Below, in pieces: positions 37,613 through 46,996 of a DNA stretch of 64,000 bases (the stretch's first letter is position 1; each line of letters opens with the position of its first letter). Made by a program: the position numbers and the translations under genes. The notes beneath the pieces were generated by a model. It worked only from the letters and a program-made list of their open reading frames with translations, was not told where the DNA came from and did not search any database. The DNA comes from Flammeovirga pacifica (GTDB taxonomy: Bacteria; Bacteroidota; Bacteroidia; Cytophagales; Flammeovirgaceae): assembly GCF_000807855.2 (NCBI RefSeq), contig NZ_JRYR02000001.1:1481881-1545880 (forward strand), read 5' to 3'.

Positions 37613-39538
37613 TTAAACTGCTGTTTCTTTCTTGAAAAGCTCAACGAAATCAGCAACTGTCATCGTTCCGATATCGCCTTCTCCTTTCTTTCTTACAGAA
37701 ACCGCATTACCATCCATTTCTTTCTCACCTACAATTAGCATGTATGGTGTTTTCTGAACTTCTGCATCACGGATTTTTCTACCAATTTTCTCTGCTCTTG
37801 CATCTACAGTACCAGTAAACCCAGCTTCTTCTAATTTAGACATGACATCATATGCATAGTCGTTGTATTTATCAGAAACAGGAAGTAATGTAAATTGCTC
37901 TGGAGCTAACCAAAGAGGGAAATTACCACCAGTATGTTCAATCAAAATCGCAATGAAACGTTCCATTGAACCAAATGGAGCACGGTGAATCATTACAGGA
38001 CGCTTCATTGAGTTATCAGAATCTTTGTATTCTAACTCGAAACGTTGAGGTAATTGATAATCTACTTGAATTGTTCCTAGCTGCCATGATCTACCTAAAG
38101 CATCTCTTACCATAAAGTCAAGTTTAGGACCATAGAATGCAGCTTCGCCATATTCTACTACCGTCTTCAAGCCTTTCTCAGCTGCTACTTCTTCAATATC
38201 TTTTTCTGCTCTATCCCAATCAGATTCATTACCAATGTACTTGGCTCTATCTTCTTTATCACGTAAAGAAATTTGTGCTAAGTAATCTTCAAAACCTAAA
38301 GATTTAAATACATGAAGTACTAAATCGATTACTTTACCAAATTCTTCTTTTACTTGATCTGGACGACAGAATAAGTGGGCATCATCTTGAGTAAAACCAC
38401 GAACCCTTGTTAGACCGTGTAATTCTCCTGATTGCTCATATCTATATACAGTACCAAATTCTGCTAATCTCACTGGTAAATCTCTGTAAGAACGAGGTCT
38501 TGATCTGTAGATTTCACAGTGGTGAGGACAATTCATTGGTTTCAATAAATACTCTTCACCTTCGTGAGGAGTACGGATTGGTTGGAATGAATCTTCTCCA
38601 TATTTAGCATAGTGACCAGAAGTTACATATAAATCTTTCGATCCAATGTGAGGAGTCACTACCTGTTGGTATCCTGCTTTTTGTTGTGCTTTTCTTAAGA
38701 AGTTCTCTAAACGCTCTCTAAGTGTTGTTCCTTTTGGCAACCATAATGGTAAGCCCTGCCCAACTCTTTGTGAGAAAGTAAATAGATCCAATTCTTGACC
38801 TACTTTACGGTGATCACGTTTTTTAGCTTCTTCTACTCTTTCTAAATGCTCTGTAAGCTCTTTCGCTTTCGGGAAAGTGATACCGTAGATACGAGTTAAC
38901 ATTTTGTTTTTCTCGTCTCCTCTCCAGTATGCACCTGCTACAGATGTCAATTTGATTGCTTTGATAAAGCCTGTATGTGGAATGTGAGGTCCTCTACAAA
39001 GGTCAGTAAACCCGCCTTGCTCGTAGAAAGTGATTTCACCGTCAGCCAAACCTTCCAATAAATCCAATTTATATGGATCTTCTTTTTCTTCAAAATAAGA
39101 AACTGCATCCGCTTTTGAGATATCCTTACGAACATACAAGTTTTTAGCTTTTGCTAGTTCTTTCATTTTCTGCTCTACTTTAGACAGATCTTCTGAAGAA
39201 AACTCGTAATCACCAAAATCGATATCGTAATAGAAACCGCTTTCAATTGAAGGACCGATACCCAATTTAACACCTGGGTACAATACTTCTAATGCTTCCG
39301 CCATTAAGTGTGCTGATGAATGCCAAAAAGTTTGCTTGCCATCCGTATCATTCCACGTTAATAATTTTACATTTGAGTCCGTTGTTAATGGTCTTGTAGC
39401 ATCCCAAACTTCACCGTCTACTTCAGCGGCTAATACGTTTCTTGCTAGGCCCTCGCTAATACTTTTAGCTACATCGAGAGAAGATGCTCCACTCTCGAAC
39501 TCTCTTACCGAATTATCCGGTAATGTAATTTTAATCAT
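37613..39538 (-). CDS. thrS: Threonyl-tRNA synthetase
   Basis: 641 residues in the full family order: TGS domain (about 1-60), the second additional domain with [11 protein letters not shown] (73-83), the class II catalytic core with motif 2 ([20 protein letters not shown]) and motif 3 ([16 protein letters not shown]), and the C-terminal anticodon-binding domain. The zinc ligands Cys, His and His are in [10 protein letters not shown] and the catalytic segments. I see no T-box or other leader regulation. It is transcribed away from the AGCS symporter gene. Confidence 0.97.
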   Translation of the reverse strand: MIKITLPDNSVREFESGASSLDVAKSISEGLARNVLAAEVDGEVWDATRPLTTDSNVKLLTWNDTDGKQTFWHSSAHLMAEALEVLYPGVKLGIGPSIESGFYYDIDFGDYEFSSEDLSKVEQKMKELAKAKNLYVRKDISKADAVSYFEEKEDPYKLDLLEGLADGEITFYEQGGFTDLCRGPHIPHTGFIKAIKLTSVAGAYWRGDEKNKMLTRIYGITFPKAKELTEHLERVEEAKKRDHRKVGQELDLFTFSQRVGQGLPLWLPKGTTLRERLENFLRKAQQKAGYQQVVTPHIGSKDLYVTSGHYAKYGEDSFQPIRTPHEGEEYLLKPMNCPHHCEIYRSRPRSYRDLPVRLAEFGTVYRYEQSGELHGLTRVRGFTQDDAHLFCRPDQVKEEFGKVIDLVLHVFKSLGFEDYLAQISLRDKEDRAKYIGNESDWDRAEKDIEEVAAEKGLKTVVEYGEAAFYGPKLDFMVRDALGRSWQLGTIQVDYQLPQRFELEYKDSDNSMKRPVMIHRAPFGSMERFIAILIEHTGGNFPLWLAPEQFTLLPVSDKYNDYAYDVMSKLEEAGFTGTVDARAEKIGRKIRDAEVQKTPYMLIVGEKEMDGNAVSVRKKGEGDIGTMTVADFVELFKKETAV

Positions 39539-40000
39539 TGTGGTATAAAATTTTAATTATTCATTCTCCCATTTGTGCCCCTACAACTGACCACAAAATT
39601 TGCTGTGAGAATTTCGGTACGCAAGCTAACATTTTTACCTCTTTTTTCCTTACTATTTATTGGAATAAGTGTTATATCTTGTTTCGTTTAAAAATCATTA
39701 CACTAATTATTGGAATAAAAGCCTAAAATTCGATTGATATTTTAACTACTCTTGATTTAAACGAAATAAAAAAATCAGTATCTGCTTTTTACTCATTAAG
39801 ACAATTAAATCTGAAAATTCACAAAAACTTTTCAAACACTCAAAATGATAAAGCTTATTAAAAATGACGCTATAGTATCATTTTATATATATCATATTAT
39901 AAAATTCTTAGGATTCCGTCATTTCTTTCCTATTTTCGCATACTTACAACCTGAGATTTAACTTGGGCCATTATTCACATACTTTCATTTTATTTACACA
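39539..40000. other. 462-bp divergent intergenic region between thrS and the AGCS gene
   Basis: No convincing gene is visible. AT-rich sequence with a possible -7 element for the symporter at 39931-39938 (TATTTTCG, one mismatch). No clear thrS promoter could be picked out. Confidence 0.5.
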
Positions 40001-41677
40001 ATGCAACAATTAAACGAGATATTAAGTCTGATCGACAGTTATATCGGTGGTTCTAATTGGTTTGTTGCTCTACTATTGCTAACAGGCTTATTTTTTACAA
40101 TTTATCTTAAGTTTCCTCAAATACGATATTTTAGACACGCACTAGATGTTGTTAGAGGTAAATTTGATGAAAAAGATGACGAGGGAGATACATCACATTT
40201 CCAAGCTTTAGCAACAGCTCTATCTGGTACAGTAGGTACCGGTAATATTGCCGGTGTAGCTTTAGCTATTCACTTAGGTGGACCAGCAGCTTTATTTTGG
40301 ATGATTGTTACCGCTTTCTTTGGTATGACAACAAAATTTGTTGAAGTATCATTATCACACAAATACAGAGAAAAAACTCCTGACGGAACAATGGCAGGTG
40401 GACCAATGTATTTCATGAAAAATAAATTAAACATGAAATGGTTGGCCGTTCTATTTGCTATTGCTACTGTTCTTTCTTCTTTTGGAACGGGTAATTTACC
40501 TCAAGTAAACAGTATAGCTTCATCTATCCATGCTACATTTGGTGTTGAAACTTATATTACGGGAGCTATATTAGCTGTTTTATTGGCATTTGTAATACTT
40601 GGTGGTATTAGTAGAATTGCTGCAGTAACTGAGAAACTAGTTCCTTTAATGGCTGTAGTTTACTTCATTGGCTGTGTAGCCGTTATTTTCTATAATATTG
40701 AAAATATTCCAAGTTCTATAAGTCGCATCATGTCAGATATCTTTAGTGGAACATCTGCTACAGGTGGTTTCTTAGGTGCTTCTTTAGCTTATGCATTTAA
40801 CAGAGGTGTAAACAGAGGATTATTTTCAAACGAAGCCGGTCAGGGTTCTGCTCCGATTGCACATGCTTCTGCCAAAACAAAAGAACCTATATCTGAAGGT
40901 ATGGTGGCTATATTAGAACCATTTATAGATACTATAATAATATGTTCACTTACAGGTCTAGCCTTATTATCATCTAATGTTTGGAGAGAGAAATTAGACA
41001 ATAAATTTCAACAAACAGATTTAGTTGTATTAAGTCAGCAATATGATGATAGTAAGGAAAATCCAAATAACGATAGAGAAATATTAGCTAAACATATAAG
41101 TGGTGAAAACAAATTACCGTTATATACAGGTAGCTTAGAAGTAGTAAATGGTGAAATATTAAGTCCAATATCTATTATTCATGCAAGATCATTAGCTGAA
41201 AATGTTTCTATTATTTATGAGGATGCTAAGTTTACTGGAAAACTTAATGTTACTGAAGGTAAAATTAAGTTTTTAGACAAACTTCAGATTCATGGCAAAT
41301 CATTAATTCATAGTTCTCCTTTAACAAGTGAGGCTTTTAAAAGAAGTTATTTTGGTGAAAAGGGTAAATATATTGTCTCAATAGGCCTTTTATTATTTGC
41401 TTTCTCAACAGCAATTTCTTGGTCATATTATGGTGATAGAGCTATGACTTTCCTTCTAGGACCAAAATCTGTGATTTACTATAGAGGTGTTTATGTCGCT
41501 TCCTTCTTTATTGGTTCTTTTGCTGATACAACTATTATTTGGACGCTGTCAGGCATAACCATTGCCTTGATGACAATTCCGAACTTAATTGGTATTTTGA
41601 TTCTCAGTAAAGACATGAAGAGTAGTTTAGCCGAATACAAAGATCATATGAAAAATAAATTTGGGGCAGATATTTAA
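40001..41677 (+). CDS. AGCS-family amino acid:cation symporter with a large insertion
   Basis: 558 residues of the alanine/glycine:cation (Na+ or H+) symporter family. The signatures are [22 protein letters not shown] and the N-terminal LRYxxxA-like region, then [21 protein letters not shown] and [17 protein letters not shown]. About ten membrane helices are visible. Members are usually about 450-490 residues; here ~120 residues (about 318-440) are inserted between two helices and are hydrophilic, starting [13 protein letters not shown]. The insert is probably a loop domain outside the bilayer. The substrate is unknown; glycine, alanine or another small neutral amino acid is expected from the family. 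Confidence 0.88.
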   Translation: MQQLNEILSLIDSYIGGSNWFVALLLLTGLFFTIYLKFPQIRYFRHALDVVRGKFDEKDDEGDTSHFQALATALSGTVGTGNIAGVALAIHLGGPAALFWMIVTAFFGMTTKFVEVSLSHKYREKTPDGTMAGGPMYFMKNKLNMKWLAVLFAIATVLSSFGTGNLPQVNSIASSIHATFGVETYITGAILAVLLAFVILGGISRIAAVTEKLVPLMAVVYFIGCVAVIFYNIENIPSSISRIMSDIFSGTSATGGFLGASLAYAFNRGVNRGLFSNEAGQGSAPIAHASAKTKEPISEGMVAILEPFIDTIIICSLTGLALLSSNVWREKLDNKFQQTDLVVLSQQYDDSKENPNNDREILAKHISGENKLPLYTGSLEVVNGEILSPISIIHARSLAENVSIIYEDAKFTGKLNVTEGKIKFLDKLQIHGKSLIHSSPLTSEAFKRSYFGEKGKYIVSIGLLLFAFSTAISWSYYGDRAMTFLLGPKSVIYYRGVYVASFFIGSFADTTIIWTLSGITIALMTIPNLIGILILSKDMKSSLAEYKDHMKNKFGADI

Positions 41678-41697
41678 ACTGTCTTCACATGAAAAAC

Positions 41698-41731
41698 AAA
41701 ACGCCTACCTTTAAAAAAAGGTAGGCGTTTT
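41698..41731 (+). terminator. Terminator after the AGCS gene
   Basis: A 15-bp perfect stem (41698-41712 with 41717-41731) with a 4-nt loop and flanking A/T tracts lies 20 bp after the stop. Confidence 0.9.
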
Positions 41732-41773
41732 ACTTTATGTAGTAACATAAAGTACGTAAACGAGTTGTTTACG
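41732..41773. repeat. Two further short stem-loops after the AGCS terminator
   Basis: A 9-bp palindromic stem (41732-41740 with 41745-41753) and a 7-bp stem (41755-41761 with 41767-41773) follow the terminator directly, so three hairpins stand in a row. Confidence 0.6.
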
Positions 41774-41917
41774 ATTTCAACCAGCTATGAAAACAAAGGT
41801 TAAGACATAATCTCAACTTTTGAATAATTAAATATAGTATAATCTTTTTATTAACAAATGAAAATTAAGAACATCAATATACATTTTATACATATACTGT
41901 AAGAAATTCTTTATATA

Positions 41918-41960
41918 ATACAAAAAAGACAGCGATTGAAAATCACTGTCTTTTTTGTAT
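41918..41960. terminator. Terminator of mutS2 (bidirectional form)
   Basis: 20-bp arms (41918-41937 with 41941-41960) with one C-A mismatch and A/T tracts on both sides, 5 bp after the mutS2 stop. Confidence 0.9.
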
Positions 41961-41965
41961 TATTT

Positions 41966-44374
41966 TTATCTTAATGTCACTATTGTAACTCCAGCTCCAC
42001 CTCGATCTGGGTGGTCATCAGCTACATTTTTTATACCTCTAAATGATTTTAAGTGACTTCTCACTACCTCTCTTAGTGCTCCTGTTCCTTTGCCATGCAG
42101 AATTCTAACTTCTGTTTCACCAAGCATAATTGCAGAATCCATAAAATCGTCTAAAGCATACATTACCTCTTCAGCTCTTTTACCTCTTAAATCTAATTGA
42201 GTATTAAAATCAATTCTTTTTTGAGTAAGATTAGATGCAGCACTCATACTCGAATGCTTTTCTCTAGTTTCTTTTCTGAAAGTCTTTTTACTTATTCTTT
42301 CTAGGCGATTTAATTTTACTTTTGTTCTTAATTCACCAACAAGTATTTCAGCCTCTCTTTGAGAAACAGAAGCTACCTCACCCATTGTATTTTGACCCTT
42401 AACTCTTACAGCATCGCCAACAACAATAGTTCCACCAATCACCTCAAAAACCTCTTCAGGTTGTTCTTGAGTCTTCTTACTTGGTTTATTAGAATTTTTG
42501 AAGTTTTCAATATTCTGTCTTAGTAATTTGGTCTTTTCTTTATCTGCTTTTGTTTCTTGAATTTCTTTAATTGCCTTTTCAATCTTCTGATTAGCAGTAT
42601 CCAATACCTTCTGAGCATCTTCTCTTGCTTTATTCATGATCTTCTGTTTTTTATTCTGAAGATCAATAGATTGTTTTTCAAATTTTTCTTTTGCAGAAGA
42701 CAGTTTCTGCTCTAATCTTATTATTTCTTTATTTTTTTGGTTGAGTTCTTTTTTCTCTTGTTCAAGATTTCTTAGTAACTCTTCCATGTTGATCTTTTTA
42801 CGTCCTGCTTTATGACGTGCAATATTGACAACTTTCTTAGGCAACCCAATTTTCTGAGCAATCTCTAATGCAAAAGATGAACCTGGCTGACCTTGCTCTA
42901 ACTTGTAAAGAGGTTGTAAATTCTCCACATCATATCTCATGGCTCCATTTTGAAGTCCAATCTCTTTTTCTGCATAGAATTTAAGGTTAGCATAGTGAGT
43001 AGTAATCACTCCCCACATTTCTTTCCTGTTCATTTCTTCCAAGATCGACTCTGCAATTACTCCACCCAGTTCAGGTTCTGTACCCGATCCAAATTCATCG
43101 ATCAACATCAATGTTTTATCTCCTCCTTTGGTTAACATTGCTCTCATGTTAGTAAGGTGAGAAGAGTAAGTAGAAAGGTCGTTTTCTAATGACTGATCAT
43201 CACCATAATCCATCATGATGTCATTAAAAATACCCATTTTAGATCCCTCAACCATAGGAACCAACATACCACATTGAAACATGTATTGCACTAGAGCTAC
43301 AGTTTGCATAGCAATTGACTTACCCCCTGCGTTTGGTCCAGAAATGACCAATATTCTTCCTCTTTCTTGATCTAGTTCTATTTTTTGTCTTACTACATCT
43401 TCTTTTCTTCCTTGTTCTGTAAAAGAATTCAAAAGAATAGGATGAGCAACATGATACCAAGCTACAAGAGGCTCATTGACTATTACAGGCTTAATTGATT
43501 CTTGGTGCATGGCAAATTTTGCCTTTGCATTTATAAAATCAATAATACCTAAATAATTGTTTCCTTTTCTTAGACCAAGAACTTCAGGTCTAATTTTGTT
43601 AGTAATTTCAGTAAGGATTCTTATTACCTCTTGACGTTCTCTTAATTCTAAATCTTTAATTGAGTTATTTAGATCGAGTAACTCCTGAGGTTCAATAAAT
43701 ACTGTTTGACCTGTTGATGAAGCATCATGTACAAAACCTGTAACATGCCTTTTATGCTCAGCAGGAACAGGAACTACAATTCTACCTTCACGTAAGGTCG
43801 GTTTAGCATCATCTTTAGCATATCCACTTTTCTTCATTGTCTGAAGAACAGTAGCAGTTTTAGATCTTAAACTGTTTAATTGCTTATTTAATTGAGATCG
43901 TATACTTACTAATTCAGGAGATGCATTATCACGAATCTTCCCTTTGTCATCCAAAATCATATCAATCTGACTTAGGATCATAGGGTTAAATTCAACATGC
44001 TCACTCACTTTTACCAACTCAGGATAAATAGTAGGATCACATTCATTAAAGAATTGTAGACATTCTTTTAAAGTAGTTAAAGCAGTTTTTAGATTGAATA
44101 GCTCTTCTTCTAGTAAGAAAGCATTAATAATCTCCGATTTATCTAAATAATTGGCTACATCAATATATCCAGAGTGAGGAAAAGACTCCCCTGTTTGATA
44201 AATCTTGACACATTCGTCAACTTGAGCAGCTCTTTGTGTAATAAATCTTATATCAGATGTAAATCGCATTTTATCAACATAACTACGACCTACTTCTCCA
44301 TTACATTTATCCTTTAAAATTTCTCTCAGCTTATCGAAGCCGAGTTTCTCTTCTAAATTTTTCGGATATAACAT
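41966..44374 (-). CDS. mutS2: Endonuclease MutS2
   Basis: 802 residues from the ATG at 44374; a TTG at 44401 would add nine residues and is less likely. The MutS2 order is visible: clamp/core region, ATPase with Walker A ISGPNAGGKSIAMQ (about 344-357), Walker B TLMLIDEFGSGTEP, a long coiled coil (about 520-620), and the C-terminal Smr nuclease domain (LDLRGKRAEEVMYALDDF, EVRILHGKGTGALR). Family members suppress recombination or rescue collided ribosomes; which one applies here is unknown. It follows the DUF3109 gene with 83 bp between. Confidence 0.93.
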   Translation of the reverse strand: MLYPKNLEEKLGFDKLREILKDKCNGEVGRSYVDKMRFTSDIRFITQRAAQVDECVKIYQTGESFPHSGYIDVANYLDKSEIINAFLLEEELFNLKTALTTLKECLQFFNECDPTIYPELVKVSEHVEFNPMILSQIDMILDDKGKIRDNASPELVSIRSQLNKQLNSLRSKTATVLQTMKKSGYAKDDAKPTLREGRIVVPVPAEHKRHVTGFVHDASSTGQTVFIEPQELLDLNNSIKDLELRERQEVIRILTEITNKIRPEVLGLRKGNNYLGIIDFINAKAKFAMHQESIKPVIVNEPLVAWYHVAHPILLNSFTEQGRKEDVVRQKIELDQERGRILVISGPNAGGKSIAMQTVALVQYMFQCGMLVPMVEGSKMGIFNDIMMDYGDDQSLENDLSTYSSHLTNMRAMLTKGGDKTLMLIDEFGSGTEPELGGVIAESILEEMNRKEMWGVITTHYANLKFYAEKEIGLQNGAMRYDVENLQPLYKLEQGQPGSSFALEIAQKIGLPKKVVNIARHKAGRKKINMEELLRNLEQEKKELNQKNKEIIRLEQKLSSAKEKFEKQSIDLQNKKQKIMNKAREDAQKVLDTANQKIEKAIKEIQETKADKEKTKLLRQNIENFKNSNKPSKKTQEQPEEVFEVIGGTIVVGDAVRVKGQNTMGEVASVSQREAEILVGELRTKVKLNRLERISKKTFRKETREKHSSMSAASNLTQKRIDFNTQLDLRGKRAEEVMYALDDFMDSAIMLGETEVRILHGKGTGALREVVRSHLKSFRGIKNVADDHPDRGGAGVTIVTLR

Positions 44375-44401
44375 TGTTTTTTCCTCTTCTTTAAATCGCA
44401 A

Positions 44402-44431
44402 AATGATGATGCATTTTAATACATCATCATT
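44402..44431. repeat. 10-bp inverted repeat between mutS2 and the DUF3109 gene
   Basis: Arms at 44402-44411 and 44422-44431 enclose 10 bp; AT-rich, without a strong T tract. Confidence 0.45.
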
Positions 44432-44457
44432 GCTAAGTGTATATTATTAAATCTAAT

Positions 44458-45036
44458 TTACCTTAGATTTTCTTTCATTAATTGAATCTCCTGCTCTAAT
44501 TTCTCATACCACTCTGCTCCATATTTAGCTGTCAATGGACCTTTAAGAAATTGGTATACAGGAACTTTTAATTCTTTACCTAAGATACAAGCATCACTAC
44601 ATATTTCCCATTTATCATAGTTTACTGCATCATAAGCTTCATAATTTGTAATTCTAGCTGGATACAAATAACAAGAAATTGGTTTTCTGTATGTGATCTT
44701 CTCATCTAAGTATGCTTTTTCTATAGCACAGTGAAGATACTTTTTATCATCATAGATTGCATAGGCACATTCTCTGTTGTTGATAGTTGGCGTTGAGTAA
44801 TCACCTTCAAAGTCTTTGATGTATTTCCCTTGTCTTTCCACTTCTTTAATGCCTTCTTCAGACATATATGGTTTTACAGCTTCATATACTTCTTCTAACT
44901 TTTCAAGTTCGTCATCATTTAAAGGTGCACCTAAATCACCTTCAACACAACATGCTCCTTTACATTTATCTAAGTTACAGACAAACTCTTCTTCCATCAT
45001 GTCGTCGCTTAAAACAACTTTATCTACTACAATCAC
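44458..45036 (-). CDS. DUF3109 cysteine-rich protein
   Basis: 192 residues from a GTG at 45036. This start matches the usual family N-terminus, which begins about 18 residues before FVC. A GTG at 45066 overlaps the -7 promoter box TAACTTTG (45066-45073) and is rejected. The signature is FVCNLDKCKGACCVEGDLGAP, followed by Cys residues in CAYAIYDDKKYLHCAIE, SCYLYPAR and CSDACILG. The cysteines probably bind a metal. The role is unknown. Confidence 0.8.
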   Translation of the reverse strand: MIVVDKVVLSDDMMEEEFVCNLDKCKGACCVEGDLGAPLNDDELEKLEEVYEAVKPYMSEEGIKEVERQGKYIKDFEGDYSTPTINNRECAYAIYDDKKYLHCAIEKAYLDEKITYRKPISCYLYPARITNYEAYDAVNYDKWEICSDACILGKELKVPVYQFLKGPLTAKYGAEWYEKLEQEIQLMKENLR

Positions 45037-45065
45037 GGTATTACTATCTAAACATAAATTTTTCA

Positions 45066-45073
45066 CAAAGTTA
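45066..45073 (-). promoter_or_regulatory. Putative -7 element (TAACTTTG) for the DUF3109 gene
   Basis: TAACTTTG on the minus strand lies 29 bp before the chosen GTG start and overlaps the alternative GTG at 45066, which argues against the latter. Confidence 0.5.
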
Positions 45074-45275
45074 CAAAAAACGTCTTTCTATCTGAAGAAA
45101 TCACGAAATTCAAGTTAACTTTTGAAAATCAATTCAAACAATTATAATAAAATTGTAGAATACTAGACGTAATTATCAAAAAAATTAGAATAAAAAATAC
45201 AACTACCTCTAATTCATATCATCATCTTCATAAAAAATGATGATTCAACCATAGCTAAATTTAAATCTCTCAAAA

Positions 45276-45315
45276 ATAAAAAAGGTCGATTTATTAAATA
45301 ATAAATCGACCTTTT
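45276..45315 (-). terminator. Terminator of dapD
   Basis: A 16-bp perfect stem (45280-45295 with 45300-45315), 4-nt loop and minus-strand T tract lie 17 bp after the dapD stop. Confidence 0.9.
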
Positions 45316-45332
45316 CATATCTTATAAAAATA

Positions 45333-46145
45333 CTATACAGAAACGTTATTGTCTCTTAAAGCATTATTTAATGATGTTTTTCTATCAGTACTTTCCTTTC
45401 TTTGACCAATGATGATAGCACATCCTACAGAAAATTCTCCAGCTGGGAATTTCTTTGTATAGCTACCAGGAATCACTACTGATCTTGGAGGTACATAACC
45501 TTTATATTCTACTGGTTCGTCACCTGTTACATCAATAATTTTTGATGAAGCAGTTAAAGTAACATTTGCACCTAATACCGCTTCTTTACCAATGTGAACA
45601 CCTTCTACCAAGATACATCTTGATCCAACAAAAGCACCATCTTCAATAATTACAGGAGCTGCTTGTACTGGCTCTAATACACCACCAACACCAACACCAC
45701 CTGAAAGGTGAACATCTTTACCAATTTGTGCACAACTACCTACAGTTGCCCAAGTATCTACCATAGTACCCGAATCAACATAAGCACCGATGTTTACATA
45801 AGAAGGCATCATGATTACTCCTTTGTTCACAAATGAACCATAACGAGCAATAGCATGAGGAACTACACGAACACCTTTTTCTGCATAATTGCTCTTTAAA
45901 GGAATTTTATCGTGGAATTCAAAAGGTCCAACTTTGATTGTTTCCATTTCAGCCAATGGGAAGAACATAATCACTGCTTTCTTTACCCACTCGTTCACCT
46001 GCCATCCATCTGCAACAGGCTCAGCACATCTCAATGTACCTTGATCTAATTCTTCAACTGTTGCTTTAACAGCATCAATATATTCTTGTTGTTGTAATAA
46101 GGCACGGTCATCCCATGCAGCTTCGATTAGTTGTTGTCTTGACAT
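45333..46145 (-). CDS. dapD: Tetrahydrodipicolinate N-succinyltransferase
   Basis: 270 residues from the ATG at 46145; an upstream ATG at 46208 would add 21 residues but lies over the promoter (-7 box 46206-46213) and is rejected. The body is a left-handed beta-helix acyltransferase with hexapeptide repeats (VNIGAYVDSGTMVDTWATVG, HLSGGVGVGGVLEP). The enzyme transfers succinyl from succinyl-CoA to tetrahydrodipicolinate in lysine and diaminopimelate synthesis. The C-terminal signature is FPAGEFSVGCAIIIGQR. No partner gene of the pathway is adjacent. Confidence 0.95.
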   Translation of the reverse strand: MSRQQLIEAAWDDRALLQQQEYIDAVKATVEELDQGTLRCAEPVADGWQVNEWVKKAVIMFFPLAEMETIKVGPFEFHDKIPLKSNYAEKGVRVVPHAIARYGSFVNKGVIMMPSYVNIGAYVDSGTMVDTWATVGSCAQIGKDVHLSGGVGVGGVLEPVQAAPVIIEDGAFVGSRCILVEGVHIGKEAVLGANVTLTASSKIIDVTGDEPVEYKGYVPPRSVVIPGSYTKKFPAGEFSVGCAIIIGQRKESTDRKTSLNNALRDNNVSV

Positions 46146-46205
46146 TTCCGAAAATGAAAACTTAATGTTTGAGATTATAAAAGCCGGAGCCTTTAATTTG
46201 AGATG

Positions 46206-46213
46206 CAAAAATA
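46206..46213 (-). promoter_or_regulatory. Putative -7 element (TATTTTTG) for dapD
   Basis: On the minus strand the sequence TATTTTTGCATCTCAAATT (46195-46213) is identical to that before queD at 59592-59610. A clear -33 box is missing. It lies about 60 bp upstream of the ATG. Confidence 0.6.
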
Positions 46214-46286
46214 CAAATTCAATTTGATGTTTCTATTGAACGCTAAAAAATAAACATAATACAACACTATCCGTTATATTTATAAC

Positions 46287-46319
46287 AAAAAAAATGCCAA
46301 CCCTAAGGTTAGCATTTTT
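46287..46319 (-). terminator. Terminator of the DUF1269 gene
   Basis: A stem of about 12 bp with one G-U pair and a 4-nt loop, with a minus-strand T tract (46287-46294), lies 24 bp after the stop. Confidence 0.8.
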
Positions 46320-46342
46320 ATTTATTATATTGAATGTTTTAA

Positions 46343-46903
46343 TTATTCAGAAACTTCTTTTGATTTGCCTTGATGCTCCTCCCAATCTTTTTCAAATTGT
46401 TCCACTACTGATCCATTAAATTGATATTCGTGCATCATTTCAGAATTTGGCTTTAAGATACCTTCCACTTCGTCTACCCAATCATCTTCAGCAACAGCAA
46501 CAATTGCACTTGTTCCAGGCTGTAAAGAATTTTTGATATCTTTTAATAAATCAATTGGAATATCTAATGCATCACTTTTTAGCCAACCTGCTAATGCACC
46601 AACCCCCATACTTGCAGCAACAGAACCAGCGAGTACTTCAGCTGTGAAGATGGCAGCTCCATAAATGGCACCAAAAGGGCCGATCAATAACATTACTAAA
46701 CCTCCAATTACAGCACCCCAAAAAGCATCTCGCCCTTCGGTATTGTGTAATTCAGTTTTTCCATTTTCTTTTTTTGTGATTACGGTGTAAGCATTCAAAT
46801 CAAGCTCATCATTCTTTTCTTTTCCAAAAAGAATATCAAATTCTTGTTCTGCTTTTTGTACATCATTATAGACGGCAACGATTAATTTTTTATTAGAACT
46901 CAT
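46343..46903 (-). CDS. DUF1269-type membrane protein
   Basis: 186 residues of the DUF1269 family. The N-terminal ~50 residues form an alpha/beta part (KLIVAVYNDVQKAEQEFDIL); a Gly/Ala-rich hydrophobic stretch follows (AFWGAVIGGLVMLLIGPFGAI, about 60-105); then an alpha/beta part (SAIVAVAEDDWVDEVEGIL). Members are thought to be membrane-associated stress proteins, but no specific role is known. It stands between dapD and the GHL10 gene. Confidence 0.75.
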   Translation of the reverse strand: MSSNKKLIVAVYNDVQKAEQEFDILFGKEKNDELDLNAYTVITKKENGKTELHNTEGRDAFWGAVIGGLVMLLIGPFGAIYGAAIFTAEVLAGSVAASMGVGALAGWLKSDALDIPIDLLKDIKNSLQPGTSAIVAVAEDDWVDEVEGILKPNSEMMHEYQFNGSVVEQFEKDWEEHQGKSKEVSE

Positions 46904-46996
46904 AATAGTAGATTTTTTAGATAATTGTGACTTATACGTTAATATTACACTTCTAATATCACTATTTTAATATAAGTTTTTGATGACGACCGTCAT

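Noticed and set aside
37613-40000. T-box or other riboswitch before thrS
   Set aside because: No specifier-loop or antiterminator structure is visible in the leader region; T-boxes are not expected in this phylum.
44374-44401. Longer mutS2 form starting at TTG 44401
   Set aside because: The ATG at 44374 gives the usual MutS2 N-terminus (MLYPKNLEEKLGFD-like), and TTG would add only nine unconserved residues.
46145-46208. Longer dapD form starting at 46208
   Set aside because: It would start inside the -7 promoter box; the ATG at 46145 begins the normal DapD sequence.
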